Positions 32,560 through 46,449 are shown, numbered from the stretch's first letter. The stretch is 64,000 bases of DNA from Mimachlamys varia (GCA_947623455.1 OX392532.1:31656792-31720791), one strand, 5' to 3'. The notes: generated by a model not told the origin, from the sequence alone. Translations and numbers: made by a program.

Positions 32560-34135
32560 ACAATCATTTCCATATAAACCAAAAATGCACTTTACATATT
32601 TTAAAGGTTTGGACAACTGTCCCTGTTTTTTTATTAAAGCTTGAGAAAATCCATATATCAAAAGTTTTCACAATAGCAATTTCCATATTATGAATTACAT
32701 GTATAGGGCTCGAGAAAAATAACAAGAAACTCCATAAAAAAGAAGTTTTCACAATAATTTCCATTATTCTATAACACCAACTATGTACATAACATATTTT
32801 GGAATGTTCAGACAATTACCACCATTTGGAATTACAGATGGAGAAAGATAGCAACAAAAAACTCCCATGAAGTGGCATTTTCATAATTATTTCCATATTT
32901 TGATTATAACTGGAGAAAATAACAAAATAAAAAATCCATAAAGAAGCAGTTTTCATGACAATTATAATATTTGGAATTACAGCTGCAGAAAAATGGCAAA
33001 AAAATCCATAAATTAGCAGTTTTCACAATAATTTCCATATTTTGAATTATAGCTGGAGAAAAGTTACAAAAAACTGCCTAAAGCAGCAGTTTTCAATGAT
33101 TTCAATATTTTGAATTATAGCGAGAGAAAAGTTACAAAAAACTCCCTAAAGCAGCAGTTTTCAATGATTTCCATATTTTGAATTATAGCGGGAGAAAAGT
33201 AACAAAAAACTCCATAAAGTAGCAGTTTTCACAACAATTTCCATATTCTAAATTAAAGCTGGAGAGAAAATACAAAATAAAACATCATGATGATAAAGAT
33301 GCAGATTTCACAATGATTTCCATATTTGGAATTACAGCTTGAGAAAAGGTACAAAAAACTCCCTAAAGCAGCAGTTTTCAATGATTTTCATATTTTGAAT
33401 ATTATCGGGGGAAAAGTAGCAATTTTCACAATGTTTCCATATTTTGAATTATAGCTGGAGAAAAGTTACAAAAAACTCCCTAAAGCAGCAGTTTTCAATG
33501 ATTTCCATATTTTGAATTATAGCGGGAGAAAAGTAACAAAAAACTCCATAAAGTAGCAGTTTTCACAACAACTTCCATATTTTAAATTAAAGCTAGACAA
33601 AAAATACAAAAGAAAACATCTTGATGATAAAGATGCAGATTTCGCAATGATTTCCATATTTGGAATTATAGCTGGAGAAAAGTTACAAAAAAAACTCCCT
33701 TAAGCAGCAGTTTTTAATGATTTTCATATTTTGAATTAAAGCCGGAGAAAAGTAACAAAAAACTCCATAAAGTAACAGTTTTCACAACAACGTCCATATT
33801 TTTAAATTAAAGCAAGACAAAAAATACAAAATAAAACATCTTGATGATAAAGATGCAGATTTCACAATGATTTCCATATTTGGAATTATAGCTGGAGAAA
33901 AGTTACAAAAAAAACTCCCTTAAGCAGCAGTTTTTAATGATTTTCATATTTTGAATTTAAGCCGGAGAAAAGTAACAAAGAAGACCATAAAGTAACAATT
34001 TTCACAATAATTTCAATATTTTGAATTAAAACAATGTAGCTGGAGAAAATTAATAAAGACACTCATAAAGAAGCAGTTTTCATTAAAACATTTTCTATAT
34101 TTTGAATTATAGCTGGAGAAAAGTAGTCTATAATT
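32560..34135. repeat. ~68-bp tandem array with higher-order units
   Basis: Roughly 20 units of ~68 bp, each with GCAGTTTTCA, TGATTTCCATATTTTGAATT, ATAGC(T/G)GGAGAAAAG and AACAAAAAACTCC. A variant containing ACATCTTGATGATAAAGATG recurs at about 33290, 33615 and 33838, spaced 333 and 224 bp, which shows multi-unit duplication. Left-hand units are more diverged. Confidence 0.85.
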
Positions 34136-35069
34136 TATATTCGAGACGACAGTTAACATGACATATTTTAAGAAGTCCGGATAAGTTATTTGTGAAAAAA
34201 GGTTTTATTTAAATGAAATTCTATATCTGGAATGTGTGTGTGTGTCACTGTTTAGCCCAACAATGAAAATGTTTTAGGGGAGACAACCTAAGTATTCCAA
34301 AGCGACAATCAAAGTCAGGCCAAAGTTTTGTGAAACTTCTGACATATTAAAATATGTGAAAATAAGAATACCAAGAAAAATCTTTAAAGGAGCATATTAG
34401 ACATATCTGATATAGTTTCCATTTCAATAATACAATCATTAGTTCTGTAAAACTTACTATGATAACTACACTAAATGTTTTCTGTAATTAATGACAAAAC
34501 CAAAAAAAGGAGAAAGAAACATGCTGATGATTTTATAAAAAAAAATTCTCTCACAAAAAAAGTGTCTCAATTTACTTTTTTGCATAATATTTATTCTGAA
34601 AGTGTTGATTTAAAAACTGGAAAGATTAAGGCAGAGAGTCCCACTAAACTTTTTGTATCTCCATGAAGAAGAGTTCCTTTTTTTAGACATTTTCTGATAA
34701 GAATTTTCTTGCCTTGAAAGATACTGATTGTAAATCATGAAGCTTTTCCACTACATAGCTATCACTGAGACTTTATTATATATTCTGTAGCATTACTGCG
34801 ACTTGATATAATCATTTTGATATCAATGAGCAAATAATTACACAGGAAAATTATTCAATAATAAATATCTAGAAAAGTTACAGAACAAGCGCAAATGAAA
34901 CAAATTTTACGAATACAAATTGGTCTGGGGATTGGTTCAAGAATTTGAACTTTTCATAATTTTATTTTAAAAGAAAAATGACGCAGTTTAAACATCCGAA
35001 CAAAAATAAAGGAGCTTAAATTTTAATGAAAATTAATTACTAAAGCTAATAAGCTGAGGAATTCCTAGG
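34136..35069. other. Spacer between arrays
   Basis: AT-rich. A lysine-rich open frame at 34475-34666 lacks family resemblance and is not called. Confidence 0.4.
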
Positions 35070-35475
35070 GGGATTGTTCTAATGAACTCCTACAGGTATT
35101 GATTTAATCAACTTTTACATGTATTGTTTTAATCAACTCTTACGTGTATTGTTCTAATAAACTCTTACAGATATTGTTTTAATTAACTCTTACGTGTATT
35201 GTTCTAATAAACTCTTACGTGTATTGTTCTAATAAACTCTTACAGATATTGTTTTAATCAAATCTTACATGTATTGTTCTAATAAACTCTTACAGATATT
35301 GTTTCAATTGTTCTGATCAATGTTTACAGGTATTGTTCTAATCAACTTCTACAGGTATTGTTCTAATCAATTTCTACAGGTATTGTTCTGATCAATGTTT
35401 ACAGGTATTTTTCTGCAGGTATTGTTCTGGTTAACTTCTACAGGTATTGTTTCTAGCAACTCTTACAGGTATCTC
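35070..35475. repeat. 25-bp tandem array
   Basis: About sixteen units of ~25 bp of the form TATTGTTCTAATAAACTCTT-ACAGG, changing gradually to CAACTTCTACAGG variants on the right. Confidence 0.85.
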
Positions 35476-37570
35476 TGTTTCATCCTCCATGCTCCAGGGA
35501 TGCAGGCGTTTTCACTCTCCGTCACATCCTCAGTGATTCAGGGCTACATTCACTTTCACTCTCTGTTACATCCTCAATGATCTAGGTCATTGAGGCTGTG
35601 ACATTTCATATCTTCCATGCTCCAGGGCTACATTTTTTTTCACTCTCTGTCATATCCTCAATACTCCAGGGGCCACATTCAATTTCACTCTCTGTCACAT
35701 TCACTTTCAATTTCTGTAATATCCTCAATTATCCAGGTATTGAGGATGTGACATTTCACTACCTTCGTTTCACTCTGGCAAATCCTCCATACTCCAGGGC
35801 TACAATTGTTTTCACTCTTTTTACATCTTCCATGATCTAGATCATTGAAGATCTCCGTTTCATCCGCAATGATCAGGGGTTATATTCACTTTCACTCTCT
35901 GTCACATACTTAATACTCCGGGAGCTACATTCACGACTTTAACTCTCTGTAATATCTTCAAGGATCTAGGTCATTGAGGATGTGACATTTCACATCCTCA
36001 TTACTCCAGGGCTACAATCGTTTCACTCTCTGTCACATCCTCAATGATCCAGGTCATTGAAGATGTGCCATTTCAAATCCTCCATTTTAGGGGATATATT
36101 CACTTTCACTCTCTGTCACATCCTCATTTATACAAGTCATTGAAGATGTGCCATTTCACATTCTTCGGCTACAGTCGTTTTCACTCTTTTTACTCGCCCA
36201 ATGATCACGGGCTATATCAATTTCACTCTCTGTCACATCCTCAATGATCCAGGTCATTGAAGATGTGCCATTTCATATCCTCCATTATAGGGGATATATT
36301 CACTTTCACTCTCTGTCACATCCTCATTTATACAGGTCATTGAAGATGTGCCATTTCACATTCTTCAGCTACAGTCGTTTTCACTCTTTTTACATTCTTA
36401 ATGATCAGGGGCTATATTCATTTTCACTCTCTGTCACATCCTCAATGATCCATATCATTGAAGATTGGTCATTTCACATCCTCAATGATCAGGGGCTATA
36501 TTCATGTTCACTCTCGGTCACATCCTCAATGATCCAGGTCATTGAAGATGTGCCATTTCACATTCTTCAGCTACAGTCGTTTTCACTCTTTTTACATTCT
36601 CAATGATCAGGGGCTATATTCACTTTCACTCTTTGTCACATCCTCTAAGATCCAGATCATTGAAGATGTGCCATTTCATATCCTCTATTATAGGGGCTAT
36701 ATTCACTTTCACTCTCTGTCACATCCTCATTTATACAGGTCATTGAAGATGTGCCATTTCATATCCTCCATTATGGGGGCTATATTCACTTTCACTCTCT
36801 GTCACATCCTCATTTATACAGGTCATTGAAGATGTGCCATTTCACATTCTTCGGCTACAGTCGTTTTCACTCTTTTTACTTGCCCAATGATCAGGGGCTA
36901 TATTCATTTTCACTCTCTGTCACATCCTCAATGATCCAGGTCATTGAAGATGTGCCATTTCATATCCTCCATTACAGGGGATATATTCACTTTCACTCTC
37001 TGTCACATCCTCATTTATACAGGTCATTGAAGATGTGCCATTTCACATTCTTCAGCTACAGTCGTTTTCACTCTTTTTACATTCTCAATGATCAGGGGCT
37101 ATATTCACTTTCACTCTCTGTCACATCCTCAATGATCCAGGTCATTGAAGTTGTGCCATTTCACATTCTCCATACTCCAGGGCTACAGTTGTTTTCACTT
37201 TTTTTACATTCTTAATTATCAGGGGCTATATTCACTTTCACTCTCTGTAATATCTTCAATGATCTAGTTCATTGAGGATGTGAGATTTCACATCTTCCAT
37301 ACTTCCATAAGACTTTATTTGTTTCACTCTCTCTCACATCCTCAATGATCCAGGTCATTGAAGATGTGCCATTTCGACATCCTTTATCATAGGGGATATA
37401 TTCACGTTCACTCTGTCACATTGTCAATACTCCAGGGCTTCATTCACTTTCACTCTCTGTCACATCGACAATGATCCAGGTCATTGAAGATGTGCCATTT
37501 CACATCCTCCATGATTAGGGGCAATATTCACTTTCAATCTCTGTAAATTCCTCAATGATCCAGGTCATTT
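35476..37570. repeat. ~81-bp tandem array
   Basis: Units contain TCATTGAAGATGTGCC, ATTTCACATCCTCC, a GGGGCTATATTCACTTTCAC word and TCTGTCACATCCTCA. The word GATGTGCCATTTCA recurs at spacings near 81, 120 and 200 bp, so the array mixes ~40-bp half units. Plus-strand frames through it are low-complexity and not coding. Confidence 0.85.
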
Positions 37571-38375
37571 TTCCCTTATAATTTTATTATTAGGATTTAA
37601 TAGCACTATATTCACCATATGTCTGTATTGTATTACAATGTGATATATATAAAAAGAAAAAAAATATAGACTTACTGTAAATCTAAAATATTTTACTTTT
37701 GTTACTTTAACAAAGCTGTATATTTTTCAACTAATAATATACTATTGTTGTCTTTTTCAATATAACAACAGCAGCTTCAAACCTTTTGCTCTCCTTTTTT
37801 TTGAAGAACAGTAACTTGTTCTAATTATCTCTCACAGAAATTTGTATACAAAAGATATCCTAACGTTTACTCATCTCTGAAGATAGGGTGTTTCTATAAT
37901 GCCGTTCATTAAATGGCAATATTTCCAGCATATTATTAAAAAAAAAACACACAATTAAATTAATTTCGTAATATTAAGATAAAATGTCTTCGGGTGGCTT
38001 AACAAACTATTTCTGACATCTTGTATATAGTTTTACAGAAAATGCTACCATATTCCAATCGAAACATCCCTCCACAGCAGGTTCACTTTCCATATATGCC
38101 TAACCTTTTCAGCATTCTGTCGTTGTATAAGTGGAGAGATCTTGTACATACCAGGAATACAGGATTACTTATGTTCTGTAAAACAAAATAAAAAGGATTA
38201 TAGAAACGAGTGCTAAATATTAGCTGATGACAAGTCATTTTGTGTGCAGTACAAGGTTCACATCTGTCTGAATATTTTGTTTTCATCCCATTACATTAAA
38301 CAAGTTCACTATTCATAACCTGATCACAACCAAACTTTCTAATTTAAAAGTGTTTACAATACTGAGGTAAACATT
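37571..38375. other. Intergenic, no gene seen
   Basis: AT-rich sequence downstream of the candidate gene's polyadenylation signal. No feature supported. Confidence 0.4.
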
Positions 38376-38381
38376 TTTATT
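38376..38381 (-). terminator. Candidate polyadenylation signal
   Basis: AATAAA on the minus strand, about 200 nt downstream of the stop of the candidate last exon at 38582-38690. Confidence 0.35.
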
Positions 38382-38581
38382 ATGTCGTTCTTTGCTTAAT
38401 CTTTTCATAATGGTACAATAAAAAAAATAATATACCAAAATGCATATTTGTATTGATGCAATGCATTATTGAAACAATATTCTACAAACATTTACCAAAA
38501 AAGTAGTCTGGCAACATCCTAAGAGATCTAGAGGAAATTCAACATGTGTCTCAGTTTGGTGGCGGACAGGTCTTAGATCGA

Positions 38582-41500
38582 TCAGGTCTTTTGCATGTTT
38601 GGATTTCCAGGCCGTCTATGATGTAATGCCGCCTGCAGTGTTACAATGGCATCCAGACTATCAGGAAATCTACATCCACTTAGGTCTCGTCTGAAAAATA
38701 CCAAATACTATATATATATATATATATATACAATTTGTATCTATAATGTTGAGTTAGAAACAGATTTCTTTTGTACCAGTATATTGCTACACATGTAAAG
38801 TATAAGTTGTCAAAACCGACCCTTGTCTTATCGGAAGCCCTGTCTATTCTGGCTTTACCGTTTGGCTCTTAACGTGTAGCCTACATCTTCAAACCCGACT
38901 TCTGCTTTAACTGACCATACAATTTTGTTCCAGTCATTGTGGTTTCATTACTGTTTACTTAAGATATGACCAGGAGGAATATTATATTATATCCAGATAC
39001 TAAACTAGACCTACTAAAAGTTTGCATTGACTGACACAAGTTTGAGCATTATCAACAAAGTTTAGGGCTGTGTATTACATTAATCAATATACCTGTTCTT
39101 TCTTTTGTTACTGGATATGCATCGTGGATCCGTCACCTGTGGACCATGGCCTTGTTTTGTGCACTGCTGAATTTTGTTTTCATCCTCGGTAGTCGGTTTT
39201 GGTTGGTTGCGTGAGTGGTGGTAGTTCTATACTATTTGGGTGGTCCTTGGTGGTTGCTTTATACTCTTTTGATGGCCATTTTGGGTTGTTTTCTACTCTA
39301 TATGTGGTCATTGGTGATGGTTCTATTATCGACCAGTCGGTCGTTGGTAGTTTTTCTATACTCTTTGATCGATCTTTGGTGGTTGTTCTAGGGAGGTTGT
39401 TTTATACTTTTTTGATGATAAATGGTTGTTATTATCTACTCTTTGGATGGTCATTGGAGGTTGTTCTATACTTTTTAGCCGGTCATTTGTGGTTGTTCTA
39501 TACTCTTTGGGTGGTCATTTGTGGTTGTTTAATACTCTTTGGTGGTCATTGGTGGTAGTTCTATACTTTTTAGCCAGTCGTTGTTGGTTGTTCTATACTC
39601 TTTGGTCGGTTTTTGGTAGTTGTTCTTTGATAGGTCATTGGTGGTTGCTCTATTCTCTTTGGGTAGTCTTTGGTTGTTATTCTATACTTTTTGGGTGGTC
39701 ATTTGTGGTTGTTCTATACCTTTTAGCCGGTCATTGATGGTTGTTCTATATTCTTTGAACGGTCATCGGTGGTTGTTCTATACCCTTTTGGTCGGTTCTC
39801 CGTAGTTGTTCTTTACTCTTTGATCGATCTTTGGTGGTTGTTCTAGGGAGGTTGTTTTATACTATTTTGGTGATCAATGGTGGTTCTTCTCTACTGTTTG
39901 GATGGTCATTGAAGGTTGTTCTATACTTTTTAGCCGGTCATTGGTGGTCGTTCTATATTCTTTGGGTGGTCATTGGCGATTGTTCTACTCTATGGGGTGG
40001 TCATCTACTGGGGTCAGTTGATACTGTTTGGTTGATCGTTGGTGGTCGTTCTATTCTCTTTAGACAAACATTTGTGTTATTCTATACTCTTTGGTCGGTC
40101 GTTGTTTTATACTCTTTAGCCAGTGGTTGGTGGTTGTTCTATACTCTTTGGGTGGTCATTGGTGGTTGTTTAACTCTTTTGGTGGTCCTTAGTGGTTGTT
40201 CTATACTCTTTGGCTAGTCATTGGTGGTTGTTCTATTATCGACAAGTCTGTCGTTGGTAGTTTTTCTATATTCTTTGATCGATCTTTACTGGTTGTTATA
40301 TACTCTTTGGTCGGTCATGGTTTTATACTCTTTAGCCAGTCATTGGTAGTTGTTCTATACTTTTTAGCCGGTCATTGGTAGTTGTTTTATACTCTTTGGG
40401 TGGTCCTTGGTGGTTGCTGTATACTCTTTGGATGGTCATTTTGGGTTGTTCTCTACTCTATAGGTGGTCTTTGGTGGTGGTTCTATTATCGACTAGTCGG
40501 TCGTTGGTAGTTTTTCTATACTCTTTGATCGATCTTTGGTGGTTTCTAGGGAGTTTGTTTTATACTATTTTGGTGATCAATGATGGTTATTCTCTACTGT
40601 TTGAAAGGTCATTGAAGGTTGTTTTATACTTTTAGCCGGTCATTGGTGGTTGTTCTGTACTCTTTGGGTGGTCATTAGTGGTTGTTTTATACTCTTTGGG
40701 TGGTCATTGGAGGTTGTTCTATACTTTTTGGCCGGTCATTGGTGGTTGTTCTATACTCTTTGGGTGGTCATCTGTGGTTGTTTAATACTCTTTGGTGGTC
40801 ATTGGTGGTTGTTCTATACTTTTTAGCCGGTCGTTGTTGGTTGTTCTATACTCTTTGGTCGGTTTTTGGTAGTTGTTCTTTAATCTTTGATATGTCATTG
40901 GTGGTTTTTCTATACTCTTTGGGTAGTCTATGGTGGTTGTTCTTTATTCTTTGGGTGGTCATTGATGGTTGTTCTATACTTTTTAGCCGGTAGTTGGTGG
41001 TTGTTCTATACTCTTTGGGTGGTCATTTGTGGTTATTCTGAACTCTTTGGGTAGTCATTTGTGGTTGTTCTGTACTCTTTGGGTGGTCATTTGTGGTTAT
41101 TCTGAACTCTTTGGGTAGTCATTTGTGGTTGTTCTGTACTCGTTGGGTGGTCATTGGTGGGTGTTCTATACTTTTTAGCCGGTCGTTGGTAGTTGTTCTA
41201 TACTCTTTAGCCGGTCTTTGGTAGTTGTTCTATACTCTTTGGATAGTCATGTGTGGTTGTTCTATACTCTTTGAGTAGTCATTGGTGGTTGTTCTATACT
41301 TTTTAGCCAGTCGTTGGTGGTTGTTCTATACTCTTTGGATTGTCATTTTGGGTTGCTCTCTACTCTACAGGTAGTCTTTGGTGGTTGTTCTATACTTTTT
41401 AGCTGGTCATTGGTGGTTGTTCTCTTTGGGTGGTCATTAGTGGTTGTTTTATACTCTTTTGGTGGTCATTGGTGGTTGTTCTATACTCTTTGGGTTGTCA

Positions 41501-44500
41501 TTTGTGGTTGTTTTATACTCTTTTGGTGGTCATTGGTGGTTGTTCTATACTCTTTGGGTTGTCATTTGTGGTTGTTCTGTACTCTTTGGGTGGTCATTGG
41601 TGATTGTTCTATACTTTTTAGCCGGTCGTTGGTGGTTGTTCTATACTCTTTGGATTGTCATTTTGGGTTGCTCTCTACTCTACAGGTAGTCTTTGGTGGT
41701 AGTTCTATTATCGACTAGTCGGTCGTTGGTAGTTTTTCTATACTCTTTGATCGATCTTTGGTGGTTGTTCAAGGCTGGTTGTTTTATACTCTTTTGGTGG
41801 TCATTGAAGGTGTTGTTTTATACGTTTTAGCCGGTCATTGGTGGTTGTTCTCTTTGGGTGGTAATTAGTGGTTGTTTTATACTCTTTTGGTGGTCATTGG
41901 TGGTTGTTCTATACTCTTTGGGTTGTCATTTGTGGTTGTTCTATACTCTTTGGGTGGTCATTGGTGGTTGTTTTACACTCTTCGGCTGGTCATTGGTGGT
42001 TTTTCTATACTCTTTGGGTTGTCCTTTTTGGTTATTCTATACTCTTTGGGTGGTCATTGGTGATTGTTCTATACTTTTTAGCCCGTCATTGGTGGTTGTT
42101 CTATACTCTTTGGGTGGTCATTTGTTGCTGTTCTATACTCTTCGGGTAATCATTGGTTGTCGTTCTCTACCCTTTGGGCAGTCATTGGTGGTTGTTCTAC
42201 TCTTTGGGTGGTCATTTACTGGGGTCAGTTGATACTGTTTGGTTGATCGTTGGTGGTCGTTTTATTCTCTTAAGACAAACATTTGTGGTTGTCCTTTACC
42301 CTTTGGTCGCTTCATTCTTTACTCTTTTTTGGGCGTTGTTGGTTGTTCTATACTCTTTGGGTGGTCATTTGTGGTTGTTTTAATACTTTTTAGCCGGTCG
42401 TTGGTGGTTGCTTTATACTCTTTGGATGGTCATTTTGGGTTGTTCTCTACTCTATAGATGGTCTTTGGTGGTGGTTCTTATATCGACTTGTCGGTCGTTG
42501 TTAGTTTTTCGTTACTCTTTGATCAATCTTTGGTGGTTTCTTGGGAGTTTGTTTTATACTATTTTGGTGATCAATGGTGGTTATTCTCTACTGTTTGAAT
42601 GGTCATTGAAGGTTGTTCTATACCTTTTAGCCGGTCATTGGTGGTTATTTTGTACTCTTTTGGTGGTCATTTTTGGTTGTTCTATACTCTTTGGGTGGTC
42701 ATTTGGGGTTGTTCCATACTCTACGGGTAATCATTGGTTGTCGTTCTATACTCTTTGGGCAGTCATTGATGATTGTTCTATACTTTAAGCCCGTCACTGG
42801 TGGTTGTTTTATACTCTTTGGATAGTCATTGGTAGTTGTTTAATACTCTTTGCGTGGTTATTGGTGGTTGTGCTATACTCTTTGGGTTGTCATTTTTGGT
42901 TGTTCTATACTCTTGGGTGGTCATTTAATACTCTTCGGATAATCATGGGTTGTCGTTATATACTCTTTGGGCAGTCATTGGTAGTTGTTCTACTTTTTTG
43001 GTGGTCATTTACTGGGGTCAGATGATACTGTTTGTTTGATCGTTGGTGGTCGTTTTATTACCTTTAGACAAACATTTGTGGTTGTTCTATACTCTTGGTC
43101 GGTCATTGTTTTATAATCTTTAGCCAGTGATTGGTAGTTGTTCTCTACTCTTTGGCCGCTTCATTCTTTACTCTTTTTTTGGCGTTGTTCGTTATTCTAT
43201 ACTCTTTGGGTGGTCATTGGTGATTGTTCTATACATTTTAGCCCGTCATTGGTGGTTATTCTATACTCTTTGGGTGGTCATTTGTTGTTGGTTTAATACT
43301 TTTTAGCCGGTCGTTGGTGGTTGTTCTATACTCTTTGGATTGTCATTTTGGGTTGCTCTCTACTCTACAGGTAGTCTTTGGTGGTAGTTCTATTATCGAC
43401 TAGTCGGTCGTTGGTAGTTTTTCTATACTCTTTGATCGATCTTTGGTGGTCATATTTGGTTGTTCTATATTCTTGGGTGGTCATTTGATACTCTTCGGAT
43501 AATCATGGGTTGTCGTTCTATACTCTTTGGGCAGTCATTGGTAGTTGTTCTACTTTTTGGGTGGTCATTTACTGGGGTCAGATGATACTGTTTGGTTGAT
43601 CGTTGGTGGTCGTTTTATTACCTTTTGACAAACATTTGTGGTTGTTCTATACTCTTGGTCGGTCATTGTTTGATAATCTTTAGCCAGTGATTGGTAGTTG
43701 TTCTATACTCTTTGGATGGTCATTGGTGGTTGCTCTCTACTCTTTGGCCGCTTCATTCTTTATTATTATTATTTTTTTTTTTTTTGGCGTTGTTGGTTAT
43801 TCTATACTCTTTTGGTGGTCATCGGTGATTGTTCTATACTTTTAAGCCCGTCATTGGTGGTTGTTCTATACCCTTTGGGTGGTCCTTTGCTGTTGTTTTA
43901 ATACTTTTTAGCCGGCCTTTGTGGTTATTCTATACTCTTTGGGTGGTCATTAGTGGTTGTTTTATACTTTTTGGGTGGTCATTGGTGGTTGTTCTATACT
44001 CTTTGGGTTGTCATTGGTGGTTGTTCTATGCTCTTTGGGTTGTCATTGGTGGTTTTTCTATACTGTTTGGGTGGTCATTGGTGGTTGTTATATACTTTTT
44101 AGCCGGTCGTTGTTGGTTGTTCTATACTCTTTAGTCGGATTTTGGTAATTGTTCTTTAATCTTTGATACGTCATATATGGTTGTTCTATACTCTTTGGGT
44201 AGTCATTTGTGGTTGTTCTATACTCTTTGGGTAGTCATTGGTGGTTGTTCTATACTCTTTGGGTAGTCATTTGTGGTTGTTCTATACTCTTTGGGTAGTC
44301 ATTTGTGGTTGTTTTTTACTCTTTGGGTAGTCATTTGTGGTTGTTTTATACTCTTTGGGTGGTCATTGGTTGTCGTTCTCTACGCTTTGTGTGGTCAGTG
44401 GTGGTTGTTCTATACTCTTTAGTCGGTCATTTGTGTTTTTTCCTGTTCTCCTTTGATGGGCATTGATGATCATTTGTCTGTCGTTGGCGGTTGTTCAACA

Positions 44501-45136
44501 TCCTTTAGTCCGTCATTGGTCGTTGTTCTGCACAGCATTTTCGCATTCTGTTTGATCCTGTTAGAGATAACAAATAAACTTTTGGTTATTTTCTGTTATA
44601 CCCAAATGTCATTAAATGTGTATATAGTCGAGCATCGTTATCGCCAAGTCAACGTGGCCATAGAAAAACTTATCTGAGTATTGGAGTTACAAGAGTATGA
44701 ATGCTAGTGTCATGCTTGGGATTGACCGACAAAATAATTGGAATAATACGAGTTCGAGATAACGAGGTTATACTGCACTATACATTAACAATCAAAATTC
44801 ATATATCCAAACTTTAGCAGATATGTACCCAGTGACATAGAATGTTCTTACAATGATCTTATTTTAGGACTGTGATTTTTAATGTAATATAAATTATACC
44901 TGTGTTGTAAGGAATTGTTGTTGTCAACGATGGAGTGGTACGGAATTCTGTCTGTAGTTACCGAAGTGTTCTGTAAATGGTTGTCATAGCAATGGTGACC
45001 TTTTTGTATTGATGTCCTCAAACAAATTGTTACCTCCATCAATTAACTTTTGGTCAGGCATTGATGATTAACCCCTCACCCACCACAGGAATCGTACGTG
45101 GTAATATATCCTGTAATCTCTGCATCCTTTTTGACC
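38582..45136 (-). CDS. Candidate 3' end of an unrecognised gene (three exons)
   Basis: Three minus-strand segments join with matching phases: 45136-45080 (VKKDAEITGYITTYDSCG), 45016-44900 (GHHCYDNHLQNTSV...IVDNNNSLQH) and 38690-38582 (RDLSGCRFPDSLDAIVTLQ...GNPNMQKT, stop TGA). Donors are GG/GTGAGG and CACAG/GTATAA; the last acceptor TATTTTTCAG is good, while the middle one (TTTGTTTGAG) is weak. An AATAAA follows at 38376. I recognise no domain. The middle intron would be only 63 nt and the last ~6.2 kb, mostly the 32-bp array. Upstream exons were not found. The reading rests on phase agreement and protein-like composition only. Confidence 0.35.
38708..38731. repeat. (TA)n microsatellite
   Basis: About eleven TA units just upstream of the candidate last-exon acceptor. 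Confidence 0.85.
38732..39184. other. Spacer, no gene seen
   Basis: Unique sequence before the 32-bp array. If the candidate gene is real, this is intron. Confidence 0.4.
39185..44545. repeat. 32-bp G/T-rich minisatellite, ~5.4 kb
   Basis: About 165 units with a 32-bp period built on GGTGGTCATTGGTGGTTGTT followed by CTATACTCTTTG. Longer blocks, for example those with CGATCTTTGGTGGTTG and with GGTCAGTTGATACTG, recur several times, showing block-level duplication. The plus strand is very poor in A and almost free of stop codons. Since 32 is not a multiple of 3, all three frames are read in turn, giving hydrophobic frames that are not genes. Confidence 0.9.
44546..44899. other. Spacer, no gene seen
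   Basis: Unique AT-rich sequence to the right of the minisatellite. Confidence 0.4.
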
Positions 45137-46079
45137 CTGCCGAAGATATTAAACAAATTTTGATATTTAAATGCCACTAAATACCTTTATATATGTATAT
45201 CAACACATATCACATGTTGTTCTGATTTATTACTTCTATACCAGAACGAATACAAGGTACATCTGTTAATCAGTTACTACAAAATACCAGATAGTGACAT
45301 ATAAATTGAGGTTAAACTGCTTTTAACCAACCAACAAACATAAAACTTTTAATTCTCATTATCAGAAAAACCTGGGACTATGATAGTAATGAAATATCAA
45401 TAATACCTGTTTAATAATTAATAGGCGCTGTCAACGTTGGAACTAAACTTGTGTTTTCTATTCCATGGTCGCTATGGCTTGGATGGTGTTTCCTGAATAA
45501 GCGTGTTTAGGTTCATTAGCATGTGTAATCCCTTTTTCTGTAATGGGCTATGGTATCTCATATCAATTGCTTAGTGTGCTCAAGGTCGTATATCCTCTGA
45601 ATTTTTGTGGTGGTTAAATTCACCTTTTAAGTCTCCTGCCGGTAGTTATCTTGCGTCTGTTATTTATCTGTAGTTTGTTCCTTTGCTCCGTTGTCAGGTG
45701 GTTCTGATATTGATCATTTTTGTTGTTTTTTTGTGATTAGTAGACAACTCCGCTGTGTTGATACATTCCCCGTAGGTCGGTGGATGAAGTCGAATAATTA
45801 AGCCGTGGTTCTGTCTGCCACTGTCTGTAGCTGGTGGTTGTACAATACCGATTGTTTATATGATCTGGTCAGTCTTAGGTTGCGCGTCTTCCTTGTGGTT
45901 GCTTTCCTAATACTCAGATGTAGCTATTGCTTCCATCTTTTGTTGGCCTTTTAGCATTGCTTTTTCCTCCTCTGGTCTTTTCGTTTGTTGTCCTGTGTTT
46001 GGGTCTGTTTTGTTTCAATATTTGCACCGTGATTTGTCAGATATTGCTTCGATCTTCTGGTCAACCAATGTTTGTATCA
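45137..46079. other. Intergenic, no gene seen
   Basis: No further exon for the candidate minus-strand gene could be identified. The right half becomes T/G-rich. Confidence 0.35.
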
Positions 46080-46400
46080 TACACTTTAGTTGGTCATAGG
46101 TAGTTGACCCATATTTTTAGCCAGTCATCAGTTGTATACTCTTCTGGCGACCATAGGTGCTTGCTTTTATACTCTTGGGTTGGGCTTGGTTGCCGTTTCA
46201 TGCACTTTGGTTGTTTACAATTCCACACTCTTTGGTTAGTCGAAGTTATTCCATACACTTGTCCGTCATAGATGGCTGTTCCATACTCTTTTGGTGATGC
46301 ATTGGTGATTGTTCGATGCTCTTTCGTCTATCACTGGTGGTCGTTTTATACTCATATCACTGATAACACGTTGTTAATTATTCCTCAATTTTTGGGCACT
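46080..46400. repeat. Diverged relatives of the 32-bp minisatellite
   Basis: TTATACTCTT, TGGTTGTT and TTGGTCATAGGTAG-type words occur with irregular spacing, as if an old edge of the same minisatellite had decayed. Confidence 0.5.
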
Positions 46401-46449
46401 CATTAGTCTTTCAATCTGTTTATTCACTTATTTGTACTTGTTCATATGT

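Noticed and set aside
34475..34666. Lysine-rich plus-strand frame of 63 codons
   Set aside because: AT-rich low complexity, with no supporting neighbours or splice sites.
35476..37570. Open frames up to 154 codons in the 81-bp array
   Set aside because: Low-complexity products of tandem repeats with no start or splice logic.
39185..44545. Many long hydrophobic plus-strand open frames (VVVLYSLGGHWWLFYTLW-type)
   Set aside because: They come from translating a 32-bp stop-free repeat in successive frames. They have no start context, splice structure or family match.
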